A stretch of DNA of 64,000 nt from an uncultured Paracoccaceae bacterium (GCA_947488175.1 CANKYO010000008.1:186001-250000); one strand, 5' to 3'; counted from the first letter of the stretch, positions 47,010 through 55,302 are shown. Notes: generated by a model not told the origin, from the sequence alone. Numbers and translations are program-made.

Positions 47010-49490
47010 ATGGACAGCGATAAGGACACCACCGGCGCCTCGGGGCTTGAAAAGATGGGTGGCCTTGAAAAGAACATCGGCCTGGGCAGTTCCATCGTCG
47101 ACAGCCAGATTGCGAATGTCGTCAACCAGTTTGGCGACTTCGTGTGCCAAGTTCTGCATGCCACGCCCAGCGGCTTTACCGCTGTCGGCACAGGGTTTCT
47201 CATCGGTCCCCGCCATGTCCTAACCAATTTCCATGTGGTCGAAGGGGTCGACGTGAAGAATCTGCGCTGCCGGTTCGACGTCGTCAGCTCGGTCCTTTCC
47301 GAATTCGAAGCCGGTCCGCTGCTCTCTGTCGAAAAGATCCTCGCCCAAAGCCGCTACGCCGAGATCGAGGCAAACGGTAAATACACGCCAACTTCCGACC
47401 AACATCCCGGGGCGGAAGAGCTTGACTATGCCTTGCTGGAAATCGACTCAGCCGTCCAAAATCTGGCGGCAAAGGATGGCTCTGGCAAACGCAGACGCGG
47501 ATGGCTGCCGCTGCCAGACAAGCCGCAAAAGCTTTCGAATGGTACGCCGATTATCATTCTGCAGCACCCCGATGGCGCCACGCTAAAGGTGGCCTCGGAC
47601 GCTATCGCACAGCGCCAGCCGCCAAACGGATCGCGCCTGCGGTATCTGGCTGACACTGATCGTGGATCGTCTGGCTCGCCCTGCTTCGCTTATGTGGACG
47701 GGCCAGACGGCAAGCCGCAGCTGGCGCTTGTCGCGTTGCACAATTTCGGCGATCCCGGCACGAAGCTTCGCAGTCCAGAGTTCAACCATGGCATTCCCGT
47801 CGACCTCATTTTCAAGTCGCTCGTCAACGCGGGTGTTCCAAAATCGGCCTTCTCCAGACCGGTACCAGCGGGGTGGCGACCGCCCTGGGTCGCACTGGCC
47901 TGCGGACTGGCCGCGGTTGTCGCACTGGTCGTTGTCATAGTGCTCCCGCGCGGCAACGATCCGATCATTGTTCCAGACCCACCCGATCCGCCGACCGGCG
48001 ACGAATACAGCCTCGCCGCGCCCATCCCCTACGATCCGGATTTTTTGGGGAAGGTTAGAGTCCCTCTGCCGACTCTGATCTCTGCCGCGGCCGCAGGCGA
48101 TGTTCTTGATGGGCAAGTGCTTGATTACGTTCACTACTCACTCGTCATGGACGAACGCCGGGGCATGCCGCTGTATGTGGCCTACAACACCGACCGCCAG
48201 AATTGGATTGGGGTGAGACGCGAAGGCGAGTGGCGGAAGGACGCGCGTATCGATGAGGATCTGCAGAAGGGCGGCGGGGTCTACCGCTCGAACGACTGGG
48301 ACCGCGGGCACATGGCCAGGCGGACGGCCTTGACATGGGGTGACACTGAAACGGCACGCCTCGCCGGATTGTCTTCATTCTATTATACGAATTCGGTGCC
48401 ACAGCATCGAAACTTTAACCAAGGAATCTGGCTCGACCTAGAAGACTATGTGTTCGAAGGCTTCAGCCCGTCGTCGCCGCGAGTTTCTGTCTTTACCGGC
48501 CCAGTACACCGCTGGGACGACCCGGAATATCGGGGCGCACGCATCCCTCGGTCGTTCTGGAAAATCGTCGTCGCATCGGACCCCAAGAACCCCCGGAACA
48601 TTTTCACAGCCGGCTTCCTGCTCGATCAGTTCGAGATCATGGATGGAGAACCGACGCCATTTCCGATAAACATGGCGCTGGATCCGGCAGCGGCTCAAGT
48701 CGCCATTGCCGAGATCGAAGAACTCACCCCGCTCAGGTTTGGGATTCTGAAGGATTTCGAGGTCGAGCTTAGCCCCGCCAACCCCGGCAGCCGCGAACTT
48801 CTCGACACCTACCCGGCCGAAAAATCCGCGATCAACGTCCTGGCTCTCAGCTGGCAGCCTGCCTTCTGCGAACGGCGGCCCGACAAGCCAGAGTGCATCG
48901 CCCTCAACAACGGCGAAACCGCGCATGCCGAAGGACAATTCTCGATCCACGGCCTATGGCCGCAGCCGATCGGCAACTTTTACTGTGGGGTCCCCGAACG
49001 TATTCAAATGTCTGACCGTTCTGGCATCTGGGACGGCGTCCCTGACGTCCTGCTGAAATTCGAGACCTACGACCAGCTTGTGCATCTGATGCCCGGCACC
49101 GAGAGCGGGCTATACCGACACGAGTGGATCAAACACGGCACCTGCTATGGCGGGACCGGCGGCGCCGAAGAATACTTCGCCGACACGATTTGGGCGACCC
49201 AGGAAATCAACGGTTCGGCCGTCAAGACATTGTTTGCCGACAACATTGGTCAAACCCTGACAGAGCAGGAAATCCGGGGTGCCTTCGACAATGCGTTCGG
49301 CGCAAACGCGGGCGAGCGGGTTGCGATCCTGTGCCAGGGCGACGGCACACGCGCCCTGATCAGCGAGCTCCGCATTCATCTTGGCGCGGTCATCGACCAG
49401 GAAACACCGATGTCAGATCTGCTCGCCAGCCACGAGCCGGTTCAGACCCGGTGCCAAGCTGGGATCGTCGATCCCGCTGGGTTGCAGTAG
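47010..49490 (+). CDS. Trypsin-like protease - transmembrane helix - NUC endonuclease - RNase T2 fusion
   Basis: The 826-residue protein joins four modules. A trypsin-like protease (about 40-260) has H75 (TNFHVVEG), D139 (ELDYALLEI) and S221 (DRGSSGSP). One hydrophobic helix at about 293-312 (WVALACGLAAVVALVVVIVL) follows. A NUC endonuclease (about 350-600) has H434 in DRGHMARR, then FYYTNSVPQ and LDLEDYV. A C-terminal RNase T2 (about 610-826) has CAS I FSIHGLWP (H647) and CAS II HEWIKHGTC (H704, E705, H709). All active sites are intact. With an arginine before the helix and no signal peptide, an N-in topology would put the protease in the cytoplasm and both nucleases in the periplasm; the cysteine-rich RNase domain fits that. 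Paralogue of the preceding gene. Confidence 0.92.
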   Translation: MDSDKDTTGASGLEKMGGLEKNIGLGSSIVDSQIANVVNQFGDFVCQVLHATPSGFTAVGTGFLIGPRHVLTNFHVVEGVDVKNLRCRFDVVSSVLSEFEAGPLLSVEKILAQSRYAEIEANGKYTPTSDQHPGAEELDYALLEIDSAVQNLAAKDGSGKRRRGWLPLPDKPQKLSNGTPIIILQHPDGATLKVASDAIAQRQPPNGSRLRYLADTDRGSSGSPCFAYVDGPDGKPQLALVALHNFGDPGTKLRSPEFNHGIPVDLIFKSLVNAGVPKSAFSRPVPAGWRPPWVALACGLAAVVALVVVIVLPRGNDPIIVPDPPDPPTGDEYSLAAPIPYDPDFLGKVRVPLPTLISAAAAGDVLDGQVLDYVHYSLVMDERRGMPLYVAYNTDRQNWIGVRREGEWRKDARIDEDLQKGGGVYRSNDWDRGHMARRTALTWGDTETARLAGLSSFYYTNSVPQHRNFNQGIWLDLEDYVFEGFSPSSPRVSVFTGPVHRWDDPEYRGARIPRSFWKIVVASDPKNPRNIFTAGFLLDQFEIMDGEPTPFPINMALDPAAAQVAIAEIEELTPLRFGILKDFEVELSPANPGSRELLDTYPAEKSAINVLALSWQPAFCERRPDKPECIALNNGETAHAEGQFSIHGLWPQPIGNFYCGVPERIQMSDRSGIWDGVPDVLLKFETYDQLVHLMPGTESGLYRHEWIKHGTCYGGTGGAEEYFADTIWATQEINGSAVKTLFADNIGQTLTEQEIRGAFDNAFGANAGERVAILCQGDGTRALISELRIHLGAVIDQETPMSDLLASHEPVQTRCQAGIVDPAGLQ

Positions 49491-49753
49491 CGCCTGCGCA
49501 CGGCAATACCAGCGTTTCGTTGGATAAGCGGTGACGTGCCGGCGCAATATTTGGGCCACGGGCAGGCGGCCGCACGGCAGGAACAATCCGCCAAATTTGC
49601 GTTGCAGATATAGTATATCCATCGGCGTTGGCGGCGGTAGATAGCCCGCCTCGGCCATGGCCATTTCATGCTCTTCATCCGCAGGTACTGGTTGCGGTCA
49701 GTGAAATCGAACTTTTTCGCTTTCTGAACAGCCTTAAAGGCTGTTGTAATCAT
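49413..49753 (-). pseudogene. Decayed C-terminal fragment resembling AarF/UbiB kinase family
   Basis: Across a frameshift, the minus strand reads AFKAVQKAKKFDFT and then MAEAGYLPPPTPMDILYLQRKFGGLFL with LPVAQILRRH. This resembles the C-terminal part of ABC1/AarF-family proteins. No start, kinase motifs or continuous frame remain, and it overlaps the end of the protease-nuclease gene. Family assignment is tentative. Confidence 0.4.
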
Positions 49754-50064
49754 GTGAAGGATAGGCTCCGTCCCCTACTTAGTTGTCGGCCCCTATTCCG
49801 GCGAAAACCTGGATTGGGTTTCGCTCTCCAGATTGGGTTTTTATGACTGCTCTGACGACACATACTGCAAACAGGCATCCTCGGTGCCGCACATGCGAAC
49901 AGATGCTGCGTGAGCGAAACGCTGAAACTGGAAGTCCGCTTAGTCCCGCATTGTGTGAGTTCGTCGGTCGACCGATTGCGCGTTTGCAGCGAATGTCCGG
50001 ATCAAGAGGGACACGGCAGCGTCGCCACTTGCCAGACAGCGGCAAGCAACCGAACCAGCGGACA
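49491..50064. other. Degraded region right of the protease-nuclease genes
   Basis: Apart from the AarF-like fragment no gene is visible. GCAGCGAATGTCCGG at 49986-50000 is another copy of the short dispersed motif found at 39368-39381. Confidence 0.45.
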
Positions 50065-50730
50065 CTAGATCGAAGTCCCAGAACCGTCTTGCGGCGTGCC
50101 GCGTGCCACAATCTGCAACAGCCCATCTGCAAGCGGCTTCTGTAACGACAGCGCCTCATCCGCATCGGCGCGCAGCCACGTGTTCACCTCGCCCATTGAA
50201 GTCAGAACAACTGGCATCGCCTTTGGATGGATCGCGCCAACATCTGCATTTGCCTCGGTCGTCAGAAAACCAAACAAGTTGTCCGTGGTCTCACCATCTT
50301 TCAGCTTTCGAACAGACGTCCACTCGGTCCAGATGCCGGCGAAGAACGCGATTGGTCTGTCTTCAGAGAGGGCGAACCATACGGGCTCTGATGGTTTTCC
50401 GACCTGATTGTGCGGCTCTGAAAACGACGTAAACGGGACAACGCAGCGGTGCTTCACACCGAACCATCTGCGCCAGTGCGGAGACTGCGTATTGCGGATG
50501 TTTGTCACGCCTCGGTCCGTCTTCTTGCCTTTCAACGCAAAAGCCGGTGACGGCATCCCCCACCGCATCATCGACAGCACAGGTCCTGATTCTTCGTTGC
50601 TAATGACTGGTGCCTGATAATCCGGATATATGCCTGTCAGCGGCGGCAGGTTGCCCGTTTGATCTTCAAGGCCATCAAACAGCGCGCGTATCGCGTCCTG
50701 GCCCTTCGTCATCGAATAAAGATTGCACAC
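50065..50730 (-). CDS. SOS response-associated peptidase / abasic-site protein (YedK, HMCES family)
   Basis: YedK/HMCES proteins crosslink to abasic sites in single-stranded DNA through an N-terminal cysteine exposed after methionine removal. A GTG at 50730 followed by CNLYSM gives that N-terminus and a 221-residue protein, the normal length. Further motifs are RWGMPSPA, TNIRNT, RCVVPFTSFSEP and HPKAMPVVL. The open frame continues in phase 109 codons upstream without a stop. Starting there would bury the catalytic cysteine, so I prefer the internal GTG. Confidence 0.88.
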   Translation of the reverse strand: MCNLYSMTKGQDAIRALFDGLEDQTGNLPPLTGIYPDYQAPVISNEESGPVLSMMRWGMPSPAFALKGKKTDRGVTNIRNTQSPHWRRWFGVKHRCVVPFTSFSEPHNQVGKPSEPVWFALSEDRPIAFFAGIWTEWTSVRKLKDGETTDNLFGFLTTEANADVGAIHPKAMPVVLTSMGEVNTWLRADADEALSLQKPLADGLLQIVARGTPQDGSGTSI

Positions 50731-51057
50731 ACCCAATAACTCATCACTGCGCCACGCACCGTCGTGGACGGGGGAAGTATAGGCGCGGCATTCGGTCCCG
50801 TCAGCAAGTATCAGGTCTGGGAAAGTGGCAATCAGCGCAAGCGCACTTTCGATGTCTCGCAGATAGACTCCTAATGCGTCGGTCGCGAGACCCCTTGATG
50901 AATACACAGCGTAGAAACCCGTCCCAACTTCCGTGCTGAGCCAGGCATGTATTGCGTCCAGGCGCATGCCAAACCCACGCTCGGGCACCGCAAACCTAAC
51001 CCTGACCGGAAAGGCCAACTCATCAATCTTCTTTTGCGGGGTGGAGCGTCGGACCAT
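50731..51057 (-). CDS. In-frame 109-codon upstream segment of the yedK frame (separate or fused)
   Basis: From the ATG at 51057 the frame encodes a basic start (MVRRSTPQKKIDELAFPVRVRFAVPERGFG) and a compact domain of about 105 residues. It then runs straight into the YedK sequence with no stop. A GAGAG sequence precedes the ATG. It looks like an independent small protein whose stop codon is missing, leaving a possible read-through fusion. I do not recognise its function. Confidence 0.5.
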
Positions 51058-51162
51058 CGCATACTCTCTACATCAAACCGCAGAGAGAACATTAAGTGAA
51101 CATACAAGTCAAGCACCGGCGAGATTGGAAGTGTTAGGTAATCGTCATCCGCTCCCATACAT

Positions 51163-51560
51163 TTGATGGAAGGTCTCAGCATGAGAAATCGAATGACGGG
51201 CTACCGGCACCAATTGCCGGGTCGTGGTGGGCAGCTTGTTCTTCCGCAGATGTATGGCACAGCAAGGCCCTCGGAGATGAGAATGCGACCAACGTCGGTG
51301 CCATTCACTTCCAGTATTCCGCACTGTCGGCCAAAGTTGCAACGGCTCGTGCCTTCGGTGCCCGGTTGGCATGCACAACGCACACGCTCCAATTCGATGC
51401 TTTGGGCATTGCTGACGAGCGCATTCCATCCATCTTGCGGTCGTCGGTTTCGAATCTTGAACCTGATCGGCGACTTCGGCCGAAAAGACCTAGATGCTGT
51501 AGTTGACGCATCTCTGTCATACGTTTGCGTCGCGTGTGAACTGAATAGGATCGTCAAGAT
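51163..51560 (-). pseudogene. Frameshifted thermonuclease (SNase)-like gene
   Basis: In one minus-strand frame the C-terminus LEVNGTDVGRILISEGLAVPYICGRTSCPPRPGNWC is typical of small SNase-like proteins. The preceding part (ANRAPKARAVATLAD) is in another frame. No complete reading frame joins them. Confidence 0.5.
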
Positions 51561-51569
51561 GCATGGTTA

Positions 51570-52727
51570 TCAACCTTTGTTCATCTTCCCGGCCATGACT
51601 TCAGCCGCAGCACGGAGTGGTTCATCGGCAAGATGAGCATACCGCTGTGTTGTGAGTGGATTCGTATGACCCAGAAGCCGCCCGACAACGGCGAGGCTCA
51701 TGCCGCTGGAAACTAGTTGCGATGCATGCGTGTGGCGATTGTCATGGATCCGATAGTTTTGAATCTCAGCATCAACGAGAACAGATCTCCAGAATTTTTT
51801 AAGATCGACAATATGTTTGGTCTTCGATCTCCCAGGGAATACGAACAATGATCCATTGCCTTGCGCGTCCTGAATACTTTTGATCAATGCGACTGCGGAC
51901 TTAGCCAAGGGCAAGTGCTCAGTGCGTTTCTGCTTAGTGTGATGCGAAGGCTTGATCCATACCCCGCGATCAAGATCGAAATCGGACCATTGAGATGAAA
52001 GGACCTCTCCAATCCGTGAGCCTGTCAATAATTGAAGCCGTATCGCGTTCGCAGCCTTTTGATTTGGGTGTCTATCCAGAGCCGCACCGAGACGGTTTAG
52101 CTCTTCAACGGAAAGCCAGCGGTGCCGCTTCTCTTCGTGAAATCTCTCAATGCCTTTGGCTGGATTGTCGTGCCGCATTCCCCAATTGATTGATAACTCA
52201 AACATCTTCGAAAGTAGCGATAGGACTCTGTTAGCCTGATAGGGCGTCGCCTTTAATGAATTATGGAATGTCTGAATGGCACGATGATCTATATCAACGA
52301 CCTTTAGCTTGCCAAACCGAGGCAAGATGAGACGATCCAGCATGGAGCGATCGTTCGCCACGCTTTTCTGTCGCTTCTTGGGAAGTGCGTGGATCTCATA
52401 GTATTGCTTTGCTAGATCAGCTAACGTTGGAGCTCGCCTAATTGCTGTTGCGTCAGCGACGGGATCGCCTCCGCGCATAACGTCCGACAGCAAACCAGTG
52501 GCTAGCGCTTTGGCCTGATTGAACGACATCAGTGGCCCGTGTTGGCCAAGCGTCTTGCGTCTTGATCTACCAGTTGCGCGCGTCCGATACTGAATAACAT
52601 AGGATTTTGTGCCGTTGGGTTTCAGCCGCAAACCGAAGCCGGGTAAAGCCTCGTCCCAATAGACAGTTTCGGACTTGGGATCGGGCATTTTGTCGACAGC
52701 TGATTTTGAAAGGCGGAGTTTTGGCAT
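51570..52727 (-). CDS. Tyrosine recombinase, P4-type integrase of the tRNA-Lys island
   Basis: The 385-residue integrase has the N-terminal DUF4102 arm-binding domain (YWDEALPGFGLRLKPNGTKSYVIQYR), a core-binding domain and a complete catalytic domain. The arginine is in TGSRIGEVLSSQW, the lysine in HHTKQKRTEHLPL, the HxxR box is HDNRHTHAS, and LGHTNPLTTQRYAHL holds the last histidine and tyrosine. Such integrases use tRNA 3' ends. It lies 170 bp inside the 47-bp tRNA-Lys repeat, so it is the likely enzyme that inserted the island. Confidence 0.94.
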   Translation of the reverse strand: MPKLRLSKSAVDKMPDPKSETVYWDEALPGFGLRLKPNGTKSYVIQYRTRATGRSRRKTLGQHGPLMSFNQAKALATGLLSDVMRGGDPVADATAIRRAPTLADLAKQYYEIHALPKKRQKSVANDRSMLDRLILPRFGKLKVVDIDHRAIQTFHNSLKATPYQANRVLSLLSKMFELSINWGMRHDNPAKGIERFHEEKRHRWLSVEELNRLGAALDRHPNQKAANAIRLQLLTGSRIGEVLSSQWSDFDLDRGVWIKPSHHTKQKRTEHLPLAKSAVALIKSIQDAQGNGSLFVFPGRSKTKHIVDLKKFWRSVLVDAEIQNYRIHDNRHTHASQLVSSGMSLAVVGRLLGHTNPLTTQRYAHLADEPLRAAAEVMAGKMNKG

Positions 52728-52749
52728 TGCTGGTTCAGTTACCTAGTTT

Positions 52750-52768
52750 GGGTAAGCATAGGGTAAGC
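52750..52768 (+). repeat. Right paired GGTAAGC repeats (putative integrase arm site)
   Basis: GGTAAGC at 52751-52757 and 52762-52768, 11 bp apart, reads GGTAAGCATAGGGTAAGCA. It matches the left-end pair at 25509-25527 except at two spacer bases and has the same orientation. It lies just upstream of the integrase gene, so it could also control integrase expression. Confidence 0.55.
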
Positions 52769-52896
52769 AGAAGTACGTGAACTTGAAAGTAGTAAAGTGA
52801 ATGGAATGGAAGTTGTGATAGCCAAAGTGTTTATAAAATTGGAAAATCGCGTTCTGTTTCGTTTTGGAGAGAACTAGCGCGAAAGTAAGACCGTAA

Positions 52897-52943
52897 GACT
52901 TTTAATCAGTAGGTCGATGGTTCGAACCCATCACGGCTCACCA
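52897..52943 (+). repeat. attR: 47-bp copy of the tRNA-Lys 3' end
   Basis: Exact copy of 25414-25460. It lacks the 5' half of the tRNA and is therefore not a functional gene. It marks the right end of an island of about 27.5 kb. Confidence 0.93.
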
Positions 52944-53055
52944 ATTAAATCAAACACTTAGCTGAGGCATCCGTTTTAGGACGGCACGATAGGACGGGTT
53001 TTAGGACGGTTGAGCACTGGCTTGCTGAACGGAAACGTCCTATTCCGGCTTTAGT

Positions 53056-53080
53056 GAGGTGGATGCAGGGCACCCACCTC
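53056..53080 (-). terminator. Hairpin terminator after the 38-residue basic protein gene
   Basis: GAGGTGG and CCACCTC form a perfect 7-bp stem with an 11-nt loop, directly after the stop of the minus-strand gene ending at 53088. No strong T run, so termination is probable rather than certain. Confidence 0.5.
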
Positions 53081-53087
53081 TTCAACA

Positions 53088-53204
53088 TCACTTGCGTTTC
53101 ATGGTCTCCACAATGTGCGTTGACTTCTGTGTCTTTGCTTTGCGGACCGTTGTAAAGCGACCAGTCTTTGCGCTTCGACCTACTTTGAACGTCTTTCTAG
53201 CCAT
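53088..53204 (-). CDS. Small basic protein, 38 residues
   Basis: The frame MARKTFKVGRSAKTGRFTTV and onward is preceded by GAGAAAGGAAA, a strong ribosome-binding site 4-5 nt from the ATG. A third of the residues are Arg or Lys. The KVGRSAKTGRF pattern recalls short conserved proteins of unknown function seen in many proteobacteria. Real by its start signal and downstream hairpin; function unknown. Confidence 0.65.
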   Translation of the reverse strand: MARKTFKVGRSAKTGRFTTVRKAKTQKSTHIVETMKRK

Positions 53205-53272
53205 GGGTATTTCCTTTCTCTGGCGATTTAGACGGGCCGGACAGTGCGCCCGACCCTCATTCGTGTGTTGAC

Positions 53273-53410
53273 CTACTCGGGAACCAAGATCGGCCAAGCT
53301 TTCAGCCCAAACGCTTTCGCGTAGAGCCGATTTCCGGTCCGTGGACACGTGCGCCAAGGGCGAAACACGTATCGAAAACCGGGCGGAGGCGGGACGTGAC
53401 GTCTAGTCAT
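53273..53410 (-). CDS. Small proline/aromatic-rich protein, 45 residues
   Basis: The 45 residues start MTRRHVPPPPGFRYVFRPWR and end YAKAFGLKAWPILVPE, a pattern I associate with short conserved hypothetical proteins. A GGAG ribosome-binding site lies 7 nt before the ATG at 53410. A longer upstream frame exists but lacks a start signal. It is the gene before the 38-residue one on the same strand, 68 bp apart. Confidence 0.6.
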   Translation of the reverse strand: MTRRHVPPPPGFRYVFRPWRTCPRTGNRLYAKAFGLKAWPILVPE

Positions 53411-53573
53411 GCCGCAATCTCCTTCGGGGCGTATCTTGCCATTTGACCCGAAAAACGCTAAATCGCTCTTGCTACGGAGGATGATTTGCGTCTCGGGAGG
53501 CTCTGCATCGTCAAGCCCTTGATGCACGATTCAGAATTCATTTGGAGGCTCGGGGACAATCCTGAGCCTTCAC

Positions 53574-54116
53574 TTAACTGCCTGTTTTGATCCTCCGTAC
53601 TGATTTCAATCGATTGTTTGCTGCATCCCAAGAAACCCCAAAGCGGTCGATCAGGTCTTGCTCTGTGTCCGAGGCCAAGATGAAAGACCGAGGCATTAAG
53701 AACTGCGCTGCAAACTGGTTGGCCTGCGGCTCAGCGAGGCAATATGGTTTTGTTCCGTCGCCTCGCTTCGCACGTGCCAAAGGTATGTTCGTATGCATCT
53801 CCCAATGCCCAAGTTCGTGCGCCGCTGTAAAGCGGGCGCGGCCTTCTCCCGCGCACACTTTTTCGTAAACATCTTCTCTGAGCATTATGAAATCACCGGT
53901 TGGACACGTGTATCCCTCCGCACGACCCATCTCTTTGTGCGATCCCACTTCGAAACGGACCAAGTTCAATTGGTAATCTAACACTTGCTCTATCAGCTCT
54001 ATCACCGGAACTTTGGGTGACTTGTGCAAACCAAATTGCGCACGGAATCGATCCGCCTTTGCTCCGATGGTTGGCCAGCTAAGAGGCGGAACTTTGAAGT
54101 CTTCCCCGGAACTCAT
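53574..54116 (-). CDS. ImmA/IrrE-family metallopeptidase
   Basis: The 180-residue protein has the zinc-protease motif HELGH at residues 100-104 in the ImmA/IrrE context (RARFTAAHELGHWEMH), followed by EPQANQFAAQFLMP with the third ligand. Such proteases cleave a partner repressor, often an XRE protein encoded next door. Its ATG overlaps the stop of the XRE gene (ATGA), so the two form a regulatory pair. Confidence 0.92.
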   Translation of the reverse strand: MSSGEDFKVPPLSWPTIGAKADRFRAQFGLHKSPKVPVIELIEQVLDYQLNLVRFEVGSHKEMGRAEGYTCPTGDFIMLREDVYEKVCAGEGRARFTAAHELGHWEMHTNIPLARAKRGDGTKPYCLAEPQANQFAAQFLMPRSFILASDTEQDLIDRFGVSWDAANNRLKSVRRIKTGS

Positions 54117-54469
54117 TTTTCATCCCTCTTGCTGAGAATTTGAAAGATGCTGTTAAGTTCATCCTCTGACAGGCTGTCCATTCGGCGAGCCATCAAACCG
54201 GCGGTGTCTCGTGCCAGTGGGCTGCCTGCTTCAATTGTGAATGCCTTACGTGATCGGTCTGCAGCTCTCCGCATAATTTCTGCAGCATCGCCGACTAGCC
54301 GGTAGGTCTTGATAACAGCTTCTTCGAAGCCCGAAGGTGGGCTCTTTGTGCCGCGTTCAACAGCGGAAATGAATGCCGAGGATTTCTCAAGCCGCCGCGA
54401 CATGTCGAGCAAGCGCTCGTCCTCGTCAATTCGCAATTTCCGCAGTTCCTTCCCAAGTTCTGTGGTCAT
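54113..54469 (-). CDS. XRE-family helix-turn-helix regulator paired with ImmA
   Basis: The 118-residue protein begins with an HTH (LGKELRKLRIDEDERLLDMSRRLEKSSAFISAVERGTKSPPSGFEEAVIKTYRLV). The C-terminal part is helical. AAGGAGA precedes the ATG at 54469, so I use that start and not 54523. It is probably the repressor cleaved by the ImmA-like protease, as in ICE and prophage induction circuits. Confidence 0.88.
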   Translation of the reverse strand: MTTELGKELRKLRIDEDERLLDMSRRLEKSSAFISAVERGTKSPPSGFEEAVIKTYRLVGDAAEIMRRAADRSRKAFTIEAGSPLARDTAGLMARRMDSLSEDELNSIFQILSKRDEK

Positions 54470-54834
54470 AGGTTGGTCTCCTTGCGATATGCCCCGAGGT
54501 CCAAGTTGCACATAGGGGCTCACGGAGTCAACCGACTTGGTTAATTTTTTCTTAGCTACGGTGAAGTGACGGAGCCCGTCGGGTTGTCAAAACATCAATC
54601 CATGCCATGGGTCCACCAAAGATCATTATTGACACTGGCAATTGGAGATGTTTCGCTACAACAGCTTTTTGGCGGCGGCAGATTAACATGTCTGTCGCCG
54701 TAAGTGGTTCCTTCCAAAGTGCTGAGAACTCGCCGACAAGTCTAACGCAACCACGGTTGCGCTGGCTGTCGGCTTGATGTGCGTCCGTGTGACCCGAACC
54801 GACTGTCAGCGCTCCAGAACAAAGGAGTGCTCAA
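54470..54834. other. Intergenic region upstream of the XRE-ImmA pair
   Basis: No gene is visible in these 365 bases. The promoter of the XRE-ImmA pair lies at the left edge. Confidence 0.35.
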
Positions 54835-55302
54835 ATGAGCAACCATAAAGATTTTGACACCTCAACTGCGAGGCTGATCAAGATGCGGGTGGGAGGAAGT
54901 CCACACCTTGCCTTTAGTGATGACGCGGGATGCATAAGCATGGTTTGCCGCTCTGACAGAGCTGAGCGCGGCGTAGCCGTGAGCCAGGCTGGCATCGAAT
55001 GGCTGAAGGCGCAGAATGCGACTGCGCTTTTCATCCGGGTTTGGGTGTGTCTTAGAGTATTTAGGCGTCCGGGGGTTTTAGAACCGCTAGTCTTAGTCAG
55101 AACGGTGACGGTCCTGACTCCCGACCGTGGCTATTGGATCAGAACTCATACTAGCCTGCAGTCCTCTCGCATTCTTCTCCCGTTAATTCTCCGGCTACAT
55201 GTGCTCAACCGCGAAGCTAGGTCAGATCCGATGATCTTTAGGCGTGCTGTGTTCGACCAAAGCAACTGTATCTTCGATCGCTATTCCAAGAGCTCGTGTT
55301 AG
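54835..55302 (+). CDS. Uncertain ORF, possibly a truncated gene
   Basis: A strong AAGGAG ribosome-binding site precedes the ATG, and the first 65 residues (SNHKDFDTSTARLIKMRVGG onward) look protein-like. The remainder is rich in R, L and S, with no motif, and its end runs antisense over the HTH gene at 55222-55479. A gene fragment whose 3' end was replaced is the most likely reading. Confidence 0.3.
   Translation: MSNHKDFDTSTARLIKMRVGGSPHLAFSDDAGCISMVCRSDRAERGVAVSQAGIEWLKAQNATALFIRVWVCLRVFRRPGVLEPLVLVRTVTVLTPDRGYWIRTHTSLQSSRILLPLILRLHVLNREARSDPMIFRRAVFDQSNCIFDRYSKSSC

Noticed and set aside
52889-52943. A second tRNA-Lys gene
   Set aside because: Only the 3' 47 bases are present; the acceptor 5' strand and D arm are missing, so it is an attachment-site copy.
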